DNA of 64,000 nucleotides, taken from positions 7,914,684-7,978,683 of the forward strand of contig OZ038471.1 of NCBI GenBank assembly GCA_964036295.1, written 5' to 3'. A model generated the notes under the pieces. It ran no database searches and was not told the origin of the DNA. It saw only the letters and a program-made list of their open reading frames with translations. Position numbers and translations under genes: made by a program. Positions 48,127 through 60,649 of the stretch are shown here, in pieces (within the stretch, counting starts at the first letter, position 1; each line of letters begins with the position of its first letter). The stretch is from Plumapathes pennacea (Eukaryota > Cnidaria > Anthozoa > Antipatharia > Myriopathidae).

Positions 48127-51100
48127 GATCTCGTGTGGTACTTTGAAAATGACGACTGTAGTCACTATAAATTCGATCATAGTGACTGGTTTTCAACAAG
48201 AACTTACTCTAACAGTGCGATGGTAAGGCAGATGAGATATCAGTCAATATAATTTCCAGCACAACTCGGTTCCTCGCACGTGCCGAGGCCTGGCTCCTAA
48301 GCTACCTGTTCGTCTGAAAAGTTACAACGGACTGACTATTTCATTCTATTCCAAGTCGGCTAGTGTGGTAAACTTTTTTCTGACTGAAAGACGCCGCTTT
48401 TGAAGTCTTGCTTTGAGAGTTAGCACTTCGTGAGAGCAACGATTAGAAGTTAATTGGTTCAGTAATAAATTCCCAGCTGTCACAATCTGCTAACAACGTG
48501 GCCGAATCAACATCCTGTCAACAGTGTTCAGGTTTAATAGCGTCGGTATACCTGTAAAATAGCTTTTTGTAGTGTACAGCTCAAAGAGTTCTGTTGATCT
48601 GTTCTGTTAGGGGTGAATAGTATTACAGTAGAACTGTCTGAAGTTGGTAGCAGTGTTGCATATTTCATTAATTGCACTTCATGGCAGCTCCAGTCATATC
48701 CTGAGTAGCTGACCATGTTATGCGGACGGAAAGTTCAGTTCACTGAGAGATAAAGAAGGGAGATTTTTCTGAAAAAGTAAGAAGCTGAAGACTGTAACAC
48801 AGTGAGCATGTAAACGTTGATCGAACTCCGACGAGAGAACTGAGGAAAAAAGTAATTCAAAAATAGTCTTGCACAGAAAGTTCCTCCTGGGCTCAGTCTC
48901 ATGCCAGAGTGACTATCATTTACTTCTACTAAAATCCTATGTACGTCTCATGAAGATTTTAACTATTATATCGGCGATCACTCAAGAAACAGCGTACGAG
49001 TTGACTTGACAAATGGATTGAACGCTCAATCAGCTTAACGCGATGTTGTCAGCCACTAACTGTGCACGAGCTACAAAGCGGACAGTGCAGAAAAACACGA
49101 GTATTATATCACCAAGAAAACAAGAAAACTTGACAAGTTAAACGCTCTGAACGCGATGTTGTAAAATAGGGTACAAGTTGAGATCTTTGCTGAGACCAAC
49201 ACGAATTTCCTTGTAAGCCCAACTTTTTGCAGACCCTTCAAAACAACATTTTCTCGGTCATTCCTTTTCTAATACGTGAAGCGTAAAAGCGGATGCGGTT
49301 CAGTCGAGCAAAGCATCTCCGTAGTCACTCATCCAAGTGCGTCAGTGTCTTCAGGGGACTAAAATTTATAATTCGACGTTCTCAAATTAAACATGCATGC
49401 AGTAGGCCTTTATAAAACCTCAAAATGTGAGGCGACTTTTGATAACTCCAGTCAAAACAAGCCGTCCAGTTGTCTACTTTGAATTTACTGCCGGAAGTGG
49501 GAAGCATGGTAATAATCCTAGTTACTGTTCAAGACGGCCATAACGACCAACTTGCGGACTACGAGAACTGGTAAGCTCACCCTTTGAGTTCGTTAACTCT
49601 ACTCGAAAAACGGTTTGGGGAAGCTGCCAGGAGATGATCTGTTTCAATTTGTTGTCTTTGCTTCTGAGGTCAAGAAGGGAAGAGCAGTCAGGGCAAGCTA
49701 TATATGGGTATGTGGTTAAAATGGAATGTCCTCTAAGAGTCAGTGCTGGCGGCCATTGGCATGCGTGGAGTAGCAAGACTACGGTTCAGTGTATTGGATA
49801 ACTAAGCACCATAAAAAACGTGTTGCCGTTAACTAACTGAACGCCATAAAAAAAAGCGTGTTGCCTTCGTCTCGAATGATCTCAGTCAAGTTCTCCGGCT
49901 GTATGATATACTTCTGGAGTAAGAAACTGGCTGAGGAATTTGAGGTTGATTACTCTTGGGAGAAAGGGTTAAGTCGATACATTGCCCTAAAAGACACAAC
50001 TGTTTTAGTCTGAAATAGGTAATATATTTTACCTGTTTGGTCTTGTATAAGGCCGTATAACTATGAATTTGACAAAATGAATAGTAGGACTCAAATACTG
50101 TCAGAATTTTGAGAACAGTGGCCGTGCATCAAGCTTACATATGAGTATTATACAAACTACCACTAACTTTTTAGGACGTGCACATTAGAAGGAGATCACT
50201 TCGTTATAAGATTAAAAGTTTAGCTGCAGGAGATGCATGAGACGCGACACTTCACGATTAGAAAACGAAAGTTTCCCGATAGCCCACGTACAGCTCAACG
50301 ACTGTCAACGAAAAGTTCCCGACTGGTCACGAAATTTGACGAAGGAATGCGAACGTTTAACGAGTGGACACGAAGATTAGTAGACGCAGTGACGTGCGTT
50401 CTTTGTTGTGATATTGGTGCCCACAGTCGAGTAGGTCACGTCCGACACATTTGGGGATTTCGCGCGCGTTTATTAACTGGAGCGCGGCCAAGTTAGTCTG
50501 GAAGTCGCCCTATTTTTCCTTTGAAGTTCCATGCTGACCAAGAGCATAAGTGCTTGAAAGGTTACCACAGTCAGTTCCAGAGAATAAACCGAGTCAATAT
50601 CATTCGAACTATGGTCGACGGATCGGTCTTGCGCGTTGAAGATATTTATAGATGCCGAACACCTTTGGCCGAAACACTATGACTATAGTGACTCATTTTC
50701 GTTCAGTTAAATAGTATTTTTCCGTTCTAAATTTACCCGGAAAAGTAATAAAAACAGCCAGAAAAACTACACCAAATTAATTCAATCCTTAAAAGATGAT
50801 ATAGTCTGCTAATCAGTCTAGTTATTTCTAATCCAAAACAAAATATAAAATATAACGCATGCACCGTTTATGTAGCAAAGCACCTCGTGTATATGGTATA
50901 TCATTTTGAGACGAAGAGGTTTAAACCACAGCAAGCCCCTCTAGACTTTTTGTGTTTTGCTGCCAATCAAGATAATCATAATCTCCTTGTTTCCAGTAGA
51001 GCGTTTACACAGTTAAAAGTTTCCGGCCAAACTTAAAAAACTTAATTATTTAGTAAGAAATATTAGAAATAAATGCGAAGATATGCATGATAAACTAATA

Positions 51101-52080
51101 TCTAAGTATAATGAGGGGGGGGGGGGGGGAGGGTGGGGAACAGAAATGAGTCGCTGAACGAGAATTCAATTATTGTATGATTGCACAATAAGTGTATAAG
51201 AGAACAAAGAAACATGGCCTAACTAGATAATGAAGAAAGATAACTAGAAAAAAAAGGTGTCTGGCTATATAGAACATATATTGTATGTACGCCTGAACTG
51301 CAGTCCAGTCGATCAACGGCCGATTACGTTTAAATTTTAGCAGTCGCACCTCCAGCTTTATACCATAGCAACTATTTGATTTCCACTGTTCACCCGTTGC
51401 ATGCCTCGTAAACTGTTTAGTATAGGGGTTTTGCACAATCACTTTGCAGTGAGTTGTCGCCGTTCACGGCATAGTTTACCCTTCTCTCATTGTCGACGCC
51501 CTCAGAAGTAACAAAATAACAGATGCACATTTGAACCAAGAAGAAACACAATCAAGCAGCTACTTACCAACAGTTTAAAGTCTTTAGTGAAACTCCAAGA
51601 GATTTGGGACATTCACTAGGAATTTCCACACCAGTCAACACGACACTTTAGTCCTTAGACAACACGACGTCTGATTGACTAACTTAACGCAAGTGAAGTC
51701 GATCGATCTGGAACGACAATATCAACACCAGCAAGGATATAAACGTCACGACAATACTGTTGCAGTCACACTTGAGCAATTGAAATGAGGCTGGCTAGCA
51801 ATTAAAACACAGGAATACGGTATTACCTACAGTGGCAATGACTACGTAACAGTAATAAGAGAAACTAACAAATACTGAAATAATATAACCTCCATCATTA
51901 ATTGCCTGAAGCAATATATAGACCTCCAAATCAGATTGGAAACAAAATGACAAAGAAGCAGGCTACAGTTCCAACACCTGTATAATACAATCATACAAGA
52001 TTGAACAACAGGCTACAAGAGTAGTCACACTACGATATCTCAAAAATGAATGGCTTGTTTACAAGCCGCATCAATACCGG
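48127..52080. other. Intergenic, no supported gene
   Basis: Mostly unique sequence. It includes a piggyBac-like MITE fragment near 49880-49975 (ending TTGGGAGAAAGGG) and a poly-G run at 51115-51130. The 87-aa frame at 50233 and the 84-aa minus frame at 49522 have no recognisable domain. Confidence 0.4.
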
Positions 52081-52309
52081 CACAGATAAAGACAAGTGTA
52101 CAGAACCAGGAACAATTACAATGACATATTTATATATGGAGACAAGCCTGAACATAAACATGCAAACGAAAAGCAGAAATGTACAGACACAGGAACAAGC
52201 AAATGGTCACGATAGGAACGCGGAGAAATATATGCGCAGGAACAAGGACGAGCAAATTTACAGAGAACAGAGAACAGAGAAAAACAAATGTACAGTTACA
52301 GGGACAGAA

Positions 52310-54570
52310 AACTACACAGGAACAGGTGCAAGGACAGGGACAGACAACTGTACAGGAACAGGAACAGAGGCTTCTTCTTACTTGTGGTTTGGGGCAACAA
52401 CTGTACAGGAACAAGGACATACAACTGTACAGGAACAAAGACAGACAACTGTACAGGAACAAGGACAGACAACTGTACAGGGACAAGGACAGACAACTGT
52501 ACAGGAACAAGGACAGACAACTGTACAGCAATAAGGACAGGCAACTGTACAGCAATAAGGACAGACAACTGTACAGGAACAAGGACAGACAACTGTACAG
52601 GGACAAGGACAGACAACTGTACAGCAACAAGGACAGACAACTGTACAGGAAGAAGGACAGACAACTGTACAGCAATAAGGACAGACAACTGTACAGGAAC
52701 AAGGACAGACAACTGTACAGGAACAAGGACAGAAAACTGTACAGGAACAGGAACAGACAACTGTACAGGAACAAGGACAAAAAACTGCACAGGAACAGGG
52801 ACAGACAACTGTACAGGAACAAGGACAGACAACTGTACAGGAACAAGGACAGACAACTGTACAGGAACAAGGACAGACAACTGTACAGGAACAGGGACAG
52901 ACAACTGTACAGGAACAAGGACAGAAAACTGTACAGCAATAAGGACAGGCAACTGTACAGCAATAAGGACAGACAACTGTACAGGAACAGACAACTGTAC
53001 AGCAACAAGGACAGACAACTGTACAGGAACAAGGACAGAAAACTGTACAGCAATAAGGACAGACAACTAACTGTACAGGAACAGTGATAGACAACTGTAC
53101 AGAAACAGGGACAGGGACAGACAACTGCACAGAAACAAGGACAGGGACAGAACTGTACAGGAATAGGAACAGACAACTGTACAGGAACAAGGACAGACAA
53201 TTGTACAGCAACAGGGACAGACAACTGTACAGGAACAGGGATAGACAACTGTACAGAAACAGGGACAGGGACAACTGTACAGGAACAGGAACAGACAACT
53301 GTACAGGAACAAGGACAAACAACTGCACAGGAACAGGGACAGACAACTGTACAGGAACAAGGACAGACAACTGTACAGGAACAGGGACAGACAACTGCAC
53401 AGGAACAAGGACAGACAACTGTACAGGAACAAGGACAGACAACTGTACAGGAACAGGGACAGACAACTGTACAGGAACAGGGATAGACAACTGTACAGGG
53501 ACAGGAACAGACAACTGTACAGAAACAGGGACAGGGACAACTGTACAGGAACAGGAACAGACAACTGTACAGGAACAGGGACAGACAACTGTACAGGAAC
53601 AGGGACAGACAACTACAGGAACAAGGACAGACAACTGTACAGGAACAAGGACAGACAACTGTACAGGGACAAGGACAGACAACTGTACAGGAACAGGGAT
53701 AGACAACTGTACAGGGACAGGGACAGACAACTGCACAGGAACAAGGACAGACAACTGTACAGGAACAGGGACAGACAACTGTACAGGAACAGGGACAGAC
53801 AACTGTACAGGGACAGGGACAGACAACTGTATAGGAACAGGAACAGACAACTGTACAGGAACAGGGACAAACAACTGTACAGGAACAAGAACAGACAACT
53901 GTACAGGAACAAGGACAGACAACTGTACAGGGACAGGGACAGACAACTGTACAGGGACAGGGACAGACAACTGTACAGGAACAGGAACAGACAACTGTAC
54001 AGGAACAGGAACAGACAACTGTACAGGAACAAGGACAGACAACTGTACAGGGACAGGGACAGACAACTGTACAGGGACAGGGACAGACAACTGCACAGGA
54101 ACAGGAACAGAAAACTGTACAGGAACAGGAACAGACAACTGTACAGGAACAGGAACAGGGACATAAAAGTGTACAGGAACAGGGACAAACAACTGTACAG
54201 GAACAGGGACAGTCAACTGTACAGGAACAGGGACAGACAACTGTACAGAAACAGGAACAGCGACAGAAAACTGTACAGGCACAGGGACAGACAACTGTAC
54301 AGGCACAGGGAAAATAAATGTACAGGAACAGGGAATAACGGATGTAGAGGAACAAGGAAAGACAACTGTACAAGAACAGAGACAGACAACTACACAGGAG
54401 CAAGGGACAGACAAATGTACAAGAACAGGGACAGACAAATGTACAGGAACAAAGACAGTAAAATGTACAGGAGGAACAAGGACAACAAATGTGCAGGAAC
54501 AAAGACAGAAAAATATACAGAAACAGAAACAGGGACAGGGACAGACAACTGTACAGGAACAATAGAAGAC
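52310..54570. repeat. 24-bp minisatellite array, about 2.2 kb, open in all six frames
   Basis: Roughly 90 units with core ACTGTACAGGAACA followed by RGGACAGACA. Some units are 18 or 30 bp (extra AGGGAC/AGGAAC steps). Each unit carries the 8-bp palindrome CTGTACAG. Because 24 is a multiple of three and no phase makes a stop, every frame stays open for hundreds of codons: Asn-Cys-Thr-Gly-rich and Arg-Asn-Lys-Asp-rich on plus, Cys-Pro-Cys-Ser, Leu-Ser-Val-Pro and Leu-Phe-Leu-Tyr on minus. The longest is the 835-aa minus frame (54637-52130). Degenerate units continue to about 55580. Confidence 0.97.
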
Positions 54571-54664
54571 AAATGTTCACAAATATGAAACAGGAATAGG
54601 GACAGGCAATTGTACAGACACAGAAACAGACAAGCATGTAAAAATAAGAACAGACAAATGTTCG

Positions 54665-54875
54665 AAACCAGAGAGAGAGAGAGAGAGAAACTTTATTTCA
54701 TTACGGTATTTACATTCAACTAACAGGTTGATTTTCAAGCAAGCCGTAAGCTATGTTAATACATTTACAATCTAAAAACTATATTTACAGATAATATTCT
54801 TAAAACTAGATACAGCATTCACATCCCTAATATGATGTGGTAGACTGTTCCCAGAGGACGGCACCGCTACAGAGA
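54665..54875 (-). mobile_element. 5'-truncated LINE 3' end inserted in the minisatellite
   Basis: Minus-strand frame ends SLPHHIRDVNAVSSFKNII..YSF-stop (stop at 54774-54772). This resembles the C-terminal end of CR1/L2-type reverse-transcriptase ORFs, with a preceding Trp-Asn replaced. It is followed by a short 3' UTR with AATGAAATAAAG and a (CT)n tail at 54668-54689. Microsatellite-tailed 3' ends are common for such elements. Confidence 0.6.
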
Positions 54876-55580
54876 CATACAAATGCACAGTAAAATTGTA
54901 CAGGCAAGAACAGACTGACGTACGGCAGAAATGTACAGACACAGGGTAAGACAAAGTTAGAGGAGCGTGGAAAGACAAATATGCGAGCAGAAGCAGATAC
55001 AAGCAGGATGTTCAAACAATCACAGAAACTGGTTCGGACAAATGCACAGCAAAAATGTACAGACAGCTTCAAACAAGTGTACAGAAAAAGAAGGAGGCGA
55101 AGGTCGGACAGACAAATATACAGGCATATGTAGAGGCAGAGGCAGAGCCGGGACAAACGTAAAAACAGTTAGAGACCAATGCGCGGCAAAATGTACACAC
55201 AGGGGTTCAGAAAAGGGTGCAGAAAAATAGCAGACAAAGGTACCAACAAATAGACAGGAACAAGAGACAGACAGATAAATAGGAAGAGGCCGTAGACAAA
55301 TGCACAGCCACAATGTATATGCACAGACGAATACACAAGAACAAAAAAGAGAGAAAAAAGTGCACAGTAGAAATAGGAACAGACAATTGTACAGAAACAG
55401 GAATATAAAAATGTACAGGGACAGAAACATGTAAAGGAACAAGGACAGACAAATGTACAAAAACAGACTAATGTACAGAAACAGACTAATGTACAGAAAG
55501 AGTGACAAGAAAGTGTACAGGAACAACGACAGACAAATGTACAGAAACAGAAATAGAAACAGGGACAGACAATTGTACAG
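54876..55580. repeat. Degenerate flank of the 24-bp minisatellite
   Basis: ACAGACAAATGTACAGAAACAGG-like steps, much mutated and interleaved with other sequence, continue the array beyond the LINE fragment. Confidence 0.75.
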
Positions 55581-55629
55581 ACAAAGGAAGAGACAAGTAT
55601 TCGGAAACACATAACGAAAAATTAGCATT

Positions 55630-58440
55630 GATTTTCTGAGTGATTGCGGCCTGCCGTGAGGTAAAGGGAATGGTCGGGGAAAAAAGAAAATCTTTTTTTT
55701 TACAACGACGTCCAGCCAGCGTAGGGGTCTGTCGATAACGCAAAGCGTTTAGAAACTGAATTTAATTTAACTTTTGTCCTAAACTATGGCTTCCTTGAAA
55801 CATATTTTTTTCCGAAATAGCAGCAATCACAAACTGTGTTACAGTAGCATCCTAGAATTTCGCAAGTTTGAAAACAGTGATAGGTAATGGGAAAGTGTGA
55901 CAGAAGTAATTCAAATTTCCGGTCCATTTAATATTCACCTAGCTGCACCCCAATACGGAAACTTGGGGCACACGACCAGGGTTTAACATGGGAGCGGTTT
56001 ACATACCTTCACTGTCTTGTTTGGCAGCAGTTCAACTCAGAGGCACACGAAGGAGGGCCTCATTCCAATCATTTTATTGGTCTATTTTTACACTTCACCC
56101 AAGAGTCCACTTTATAATGCTGGCCCGTTGTCACGGAAGGTAATTTAAGTGTTTATTGCCAAAGAATTCCGCGTTCTTAAGCTGTTAATATTTCTACCTC
56201 TTGTCTTATAAAAAAAGGCTTCACTTCACTTACTAAATCCTGACGGGAAACGTTTTAATGATGCAAAGTGAAAGAAATAATAAGTTATAATAATAAAAAC
56301 AAGAACATAAATTAAGATAACATCACTACCGTGCCGCTTGTTGTTGTCTCCGGCAGTAGTCACGATTCTTTGCCGCGCAATATTGCGTTGTTAATCAGAA
56401 ATTTCAATCTTTTTCTGTACATATATCTGCTCATGAAGTGGCGCTTCTGTCTGGCTGTTACAAAAGGAACAATTGCACCGGACGTAAAACTTCACGAGAG
56501 TTTGCCCTGCTGACGCGAGGCATTTGAGGACTGCCGTACAGTGCCATATATCAAGAAACCTGGAGACATACCGGCCTGGTATACATATATACACGGACTG
56601 AATGGTTCAGCTGCCTTTATGGCAAATGCTCTAACGTCAGAGTGACAAACATTACTGAAGCAAGGTCAAAGTGAACACAATTTCAGGAAATATGAGGTTC
56701 TTATGAAAAACATTCTTTGACTGTTACTCGAGAAAATGTATCGGAATGTTTGACTGTGATTTTGTGGGCAAATATATGAAAATTTCCATGTATAGCATAA
56801 ATTATATAGCACTTGATCCACTTAACTATAGTAAAAGAGAAATATTTGGACACCGCTTGTGACTCATCAGGGCACGAGGAAAAGACTTAATTGTCGTGTG
56901 TCTCTAGACTAAGGGCCGAGTTCCCTTTGGCGGTGTTGGCCGACGCTGTTTTTGAGAATGTCGGGGAAGTGAAATATCTGTCGCAGTTCCAGCAACGTCT
57001 CGTAGGGAGGGGGGAGGCTAGATGGTTCTTGTATTACGTAGCTGTTAGCACACCCGAATACCTCTCCCTTCATTATTAACAGTCTTCACACAACCATGGC
57101 ATGATCATATTTTGGGAAAGAGGGGACAATTTGATAAAAAACAATTTACACCTGTATTTTGCAAGTTGGGCCAATTTCTCGATATTAAAACACTGGAATA
57201 CACTGCTACAACTCTCACGGGTTACGGTTCCCAAAATAAATGCAATTTATAACTTTTGGCAAACTTTCATCAGATGAAAATCCTGTGAAGTACAATAATA
57301 GTTTACCCACTCGTGTAAAACACACGTGCGAATTGTTTATCAAATTGGCGCGCCCCAACGGATAACATCCAGAGTATGTAGTTACATATGTTGTCCATAT
57401 AAACCTTGATGCAATAGATAATGTCCCCTATAGATCTACAATGAAACCATCTTGAAGTAGGAAATGAATATTAGGGACCTGTCATTATTTATATTACGGT
57501 ACCGGAAGGGAATTGGCTGGTAGTGGGAATGACTTGGACCACGCTGATTTGAAAATCTTTAAATGTTCTTCAATTGTCAACTCTAAGATTCAACTCTTGA
57601 TTGCTTTGTATTTTGTTGTCCACAAAGTACTATTAGCTGCCAGCCAAATACAATGAGAAAACATAGGCTGGAGGGGGGGCGGCACAAAGAGAGGAGGCGT
57701 GTTCAGGGACGGATCATGATTTATGGATGGGGGTGGCTGGTACTAAGGACGGGGCTTTCAGTAGAAAATAATACAGGAGGCCAGACAGCCTTCCACAGAC
57801 GACTACAAGATTTACTGGTGTGTGCAATTGCGTGAAAAAATTGCTAGGGGTCTAGGAGCATGCCCACCACTCCCTGCAGGAAATTGTTGAAGATTTTAAC
57901 TGGGTCTAAGGCGCAATTTATAGCATTCCTGAGAAGCAATTCTAAAAACTAATGTACTAAAATAATACGTACACATGCATTGTTAAATTCATTTGATAAC
58001 TTTTCAGAAGAAGATAAAATAGTGACCTTGGCCTTTGCTTCGCGTACTGCAAAACACAGCGATCTGCAATATTAGTGTTACAGATGTTTTTAAGCGCCAA
58101 AAAGAAGTACTAAAACACCTGAAAATGCCACGATGTGGCCTGTGCGAAAGAACGCAACATGTTGGCACAACATCGCCCAACATTGCTGGGCACAGCATGT
58201 TGCGTTCATTTGTACACAATTTTGTCTTTTAAAAGGAGTCGTTGCTGTTAAAAATATTGAAGTTCCACAAAAGTAAATTAAAGAGTAAAGGCTCAAACTG
58301 CCATTCTTTTTCACCGTTCTTTTTGGTGTAGCTCTGAACTGACAGACTATGAGACAGGCGAACAGAAGATGACAAAGACGCCGGATTGCTCATCGTGATC
58401 TGATGAGCATTTTTTAGATTATTAGCTAAAAATAATAGAG
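55630..58440. other. Intergenic, no supported gene
   Basis: Unique AT-rich sequence with short frames only. It includes the ACGCAACATGTTGGC repeat fragment at about 58148-58215, related to 12815 and to the MITE at 28459. Confidence 0.4.
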
Positions 58441-58451
58441 TACCTCAAGAA

Positions 58452-58640
58452 GGCTGATTTGCAGCATGTTCAAACGTTTCCTGAAGAGCAGGAAATGTCA
58501 GTTTGGTTATCATTCTAGAGAGGGCAGAAAGATAAAGAAGATCGAAAAGGCTGATTTGCAGCGTTTAAGTTTGCCCAAACGTTTCTTGAAAAGCAGGAAA
58601 TGTCAGTTTGGTTATCATTCTCGAGAGGGGAGAAAGATAA
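58452..58640. repeat. Two-copy tandem duplication of about 95-105 bp
   Basis: GCTGATTTGCAGC..CAAACGTTTC and AGCAGGAAATGTCAGTTTGG blocks occur at 58452-58545 and 58548-58640 with few differences. A G-rich run (58684-58713) follows. Confidence 0.85.
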
Positions 58641-58807
58641 TGACATTTTGGAGAGCCACTGCAAACTGTCTAAAAAATCCTTCTGGGGGAGGGGGAGGGG
58701 GGGGGGGGGGGGCATGCCCCCTGGACCCCCCAGAAGTGCTTGCGAACAGAACTCCTGACAAAACAATTGCAGCAGTCTTAAAGCGCGCCTCCATTTCAGG
58801 ACCGACG

Positions 58808-59150
58808 GGGACAACAACAACAACAACAACAACAACGACAACTTTTATTTGTACATTAGAAAAACTTTCAAACAAGATCAGTAAGATTTAATCAGGTGAG
58901 CAATACGTTAACCGGGAAGTGCATTCCAAATCTAACATATTTATCACAATCGGTCCATATTTTTGGTAGACAGTAAAAAATCTGAGAAGCTAGTCGAGTA
59001 TTGTGATTGCATATGTTTCATATGGACGCTAACTGGGGAAAAGAAATAATCGGAAGGCTGCAGGTATACAGAGCTTTGATTTACCAGTCATGAATAATGT
59101 TGCATGATTTAAAAACACAGTCAACAATTTGAAGATCTTATGAATCCAAA
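58808..59150 (-). mobile_element. Probable 3' end of a second LINE-like element with (GTT)n tail
   Basis: (CAA)n at 58808-58835 on plus, i.e. a (TTG)n tail on minus, preceded on minus by TTTATTT-complement and non-coding sequence. Inferred from the tail arrangement and its likeness to the element at 54665; no protein was recognised. Confidence 0.35.
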
Positions 59151-59356
59151 GGATGAGCCTGGTGACACTGTTCTGACTGAGTTGGACTGATACCATAAAT
59201 AGACAAAGTATTCCGGAAATATTCCGAAATATTCAGTCCCGGGCGGCACACTCCCACCCAAAATTTTAGGAGTAAACCCACCCTAGCCCCTCCCCTGCCC
59301 TGGTGGAACATGCTGTTATTAAATGCCGTAGTGGTTAAAAAAATAAAATGATTCCT

Positions 59357-59429
59357 CGCCCGATGAGGGGCTCGAACCCTCGACCCTGGGATTAAGAGTC
59401 CCATGCTCTACCGACTGAGCTAACCGGGC
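59357..59429 (-). tRNA. tRNA-Lys (anticodon CUU), copy 1
   Basis: 73 nt. The 7-bp acceptor GCCCGGT pairs with ATCGGGC and the discriminator is G. D-arm GCTC/GAGC, anticodon loop CTCTTAA (CTT at 34-36), T-arm GAGGG TTCGAGC CCCTC. No encoded CCA and no intron. A T-run follows on the minus strand (TTTTATTTTTTT), a pol III terminator. Decodes AAG. Confidence 0.96.
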
Positions 59430-59513
59430 TAGATGGAACATGTTGTTATCAAATGCCCTGCTCGAACTTGCTGTTATCAGATGCCCCGTGGTTGAAAAAA
59501 TAAAAAAAATCCT

Positions 59514-59586
59514 CGCCCGATGAGGGGCTCGAACCCTCGACCCTGGGATTAAGAGTCCCATGCTCTACCGACTGAGCTAACCGGGC
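59514..59586 (-). tRNA. tRNA-Lys (anticodon CUU), copy 2
   Basis: Identical 73-nt sequence to copy 1, 157 bp away, followed on the minus strand by TTTTTTTTATTTTTTC. Flanking GCTGTTATCA and AAATGCC blocks are also repeated, so the tRNA was duplicated as part of a tandem unit of about 157 bp. Confidence 0.96.
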
Positions 59587-59751
59587 TAGATGGAAACCAC
59601 TGTTATCAAATGCCTTTCCGACCACCTGGTTATCGAAGTACTCTGAAGGTGGCATGCTCTCACCGTACACAGTGAATTAATTTCCGCAAACGAGGGGAGC
59701 CGGAGTTGGTAGAACACGGGAGTAGTGCGCAGGGAAACTGGGACACATTTT

Positions 59752-59915
59752 TAGAGCCCTGGGCCCGGTTGTTCAAAGAGGGGATAGCGCTATCCACAGG
59801 ATAAATCCTTATCCTCTCGACTGAATTAAGCTTAATGGTTAATTCTATCCACTGGATAGCGATTTATGCGGCGATAGCGCCATACATTCTTTGAACAACC
59901 GGGCCCAGGGCTCTA
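59752..59915. mobile_element. MITE of the GGGCCCGGTTGTTCAAAG family
   Basis: Termini GAGCCCTGGGCCCGGTTG and CAACCGGGCCCAGGGCTC are perfect inverted repeats, with TA outside both. The interior has GATAGCGCTATC and GGATAA/TTATCC palindromes. Related to 7097-7242. Confidence 0.8.
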
Positions 59916-60649
59916 GTAGTAGTGCCGCGTTTGAAAATGTTTTCGAGGAAACGAAAACTTCACATTGCATTGTAAAAATGGGCACACAAAGGTTTAAATA
60001 TGAACATGAAACCAATTTCTTCATCTCAAACTTTACTCCAACAGGACTGACAAGCCAACGATACTTCGCCTTAAAGCACGTACTGACAAGGCCTAAACCA
60101 CAGATTTAGAGAAACAGTTTTCAGTTTGAAATTAGGGCAAGGTCCAAAACAGTCCTAGTTTTTGTTTTCAAGAAATGTATGGATCTTACATGCTAAATCT
60201 ATCAAGCTAGCCGGATGCGCGTGCAATCTTCAGAGCCCACTGGTCACCGTCGGGCGTGGCCACAAATCAGTAAGAACAGATTAAAATTCGCATAAAACTA
60301 CAAAAATCACTTCAAAACCCTGAATGAATACCAACTTTCGTCATTTATTGGTGCACAAAGTTTGACAAAAAGTATTTGTATTTGGTAAGCTCAGGGGCGA
60401 GGGACATAGATCTGATTCCTTCTCTGCTGTTCTATCTGCAACGTCAATTCACCCTGTTAGCGTGTGAAACACGTGGGGACTGAGCCTAGTGACACCAGAA
60501 ACACTGTGGCCCACAATGCCTTGCTAACTTTGTCTTCCAGGCCCCCTATCTTCTTACGCGGAAGACCTGGGGGCGAGGTTCCACAAAACATTTCCGGCGA
60601 AAGTATACAAGGAAAGTTTAAAACGGTTTTTAGATCGGAAATTACCAAC

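Noticed and set aside
50233-50496. 87-aa plus-strand frame
   Set aside because: Basic composition but no recognised family and no supporting context.
52310-54570. CRISPR-like array
   Set aside because: Units are contiguous with no unique spacers and the locus is eukaryotic.
52130-54637. 835-aa minus-strand open frame as a protein gene
   Set aside because: It exists only because the 24-bp repeat lacks stops in every frame. There is no unique domain, splice support or better frame among the six, so it is kept as a repeat with a note.
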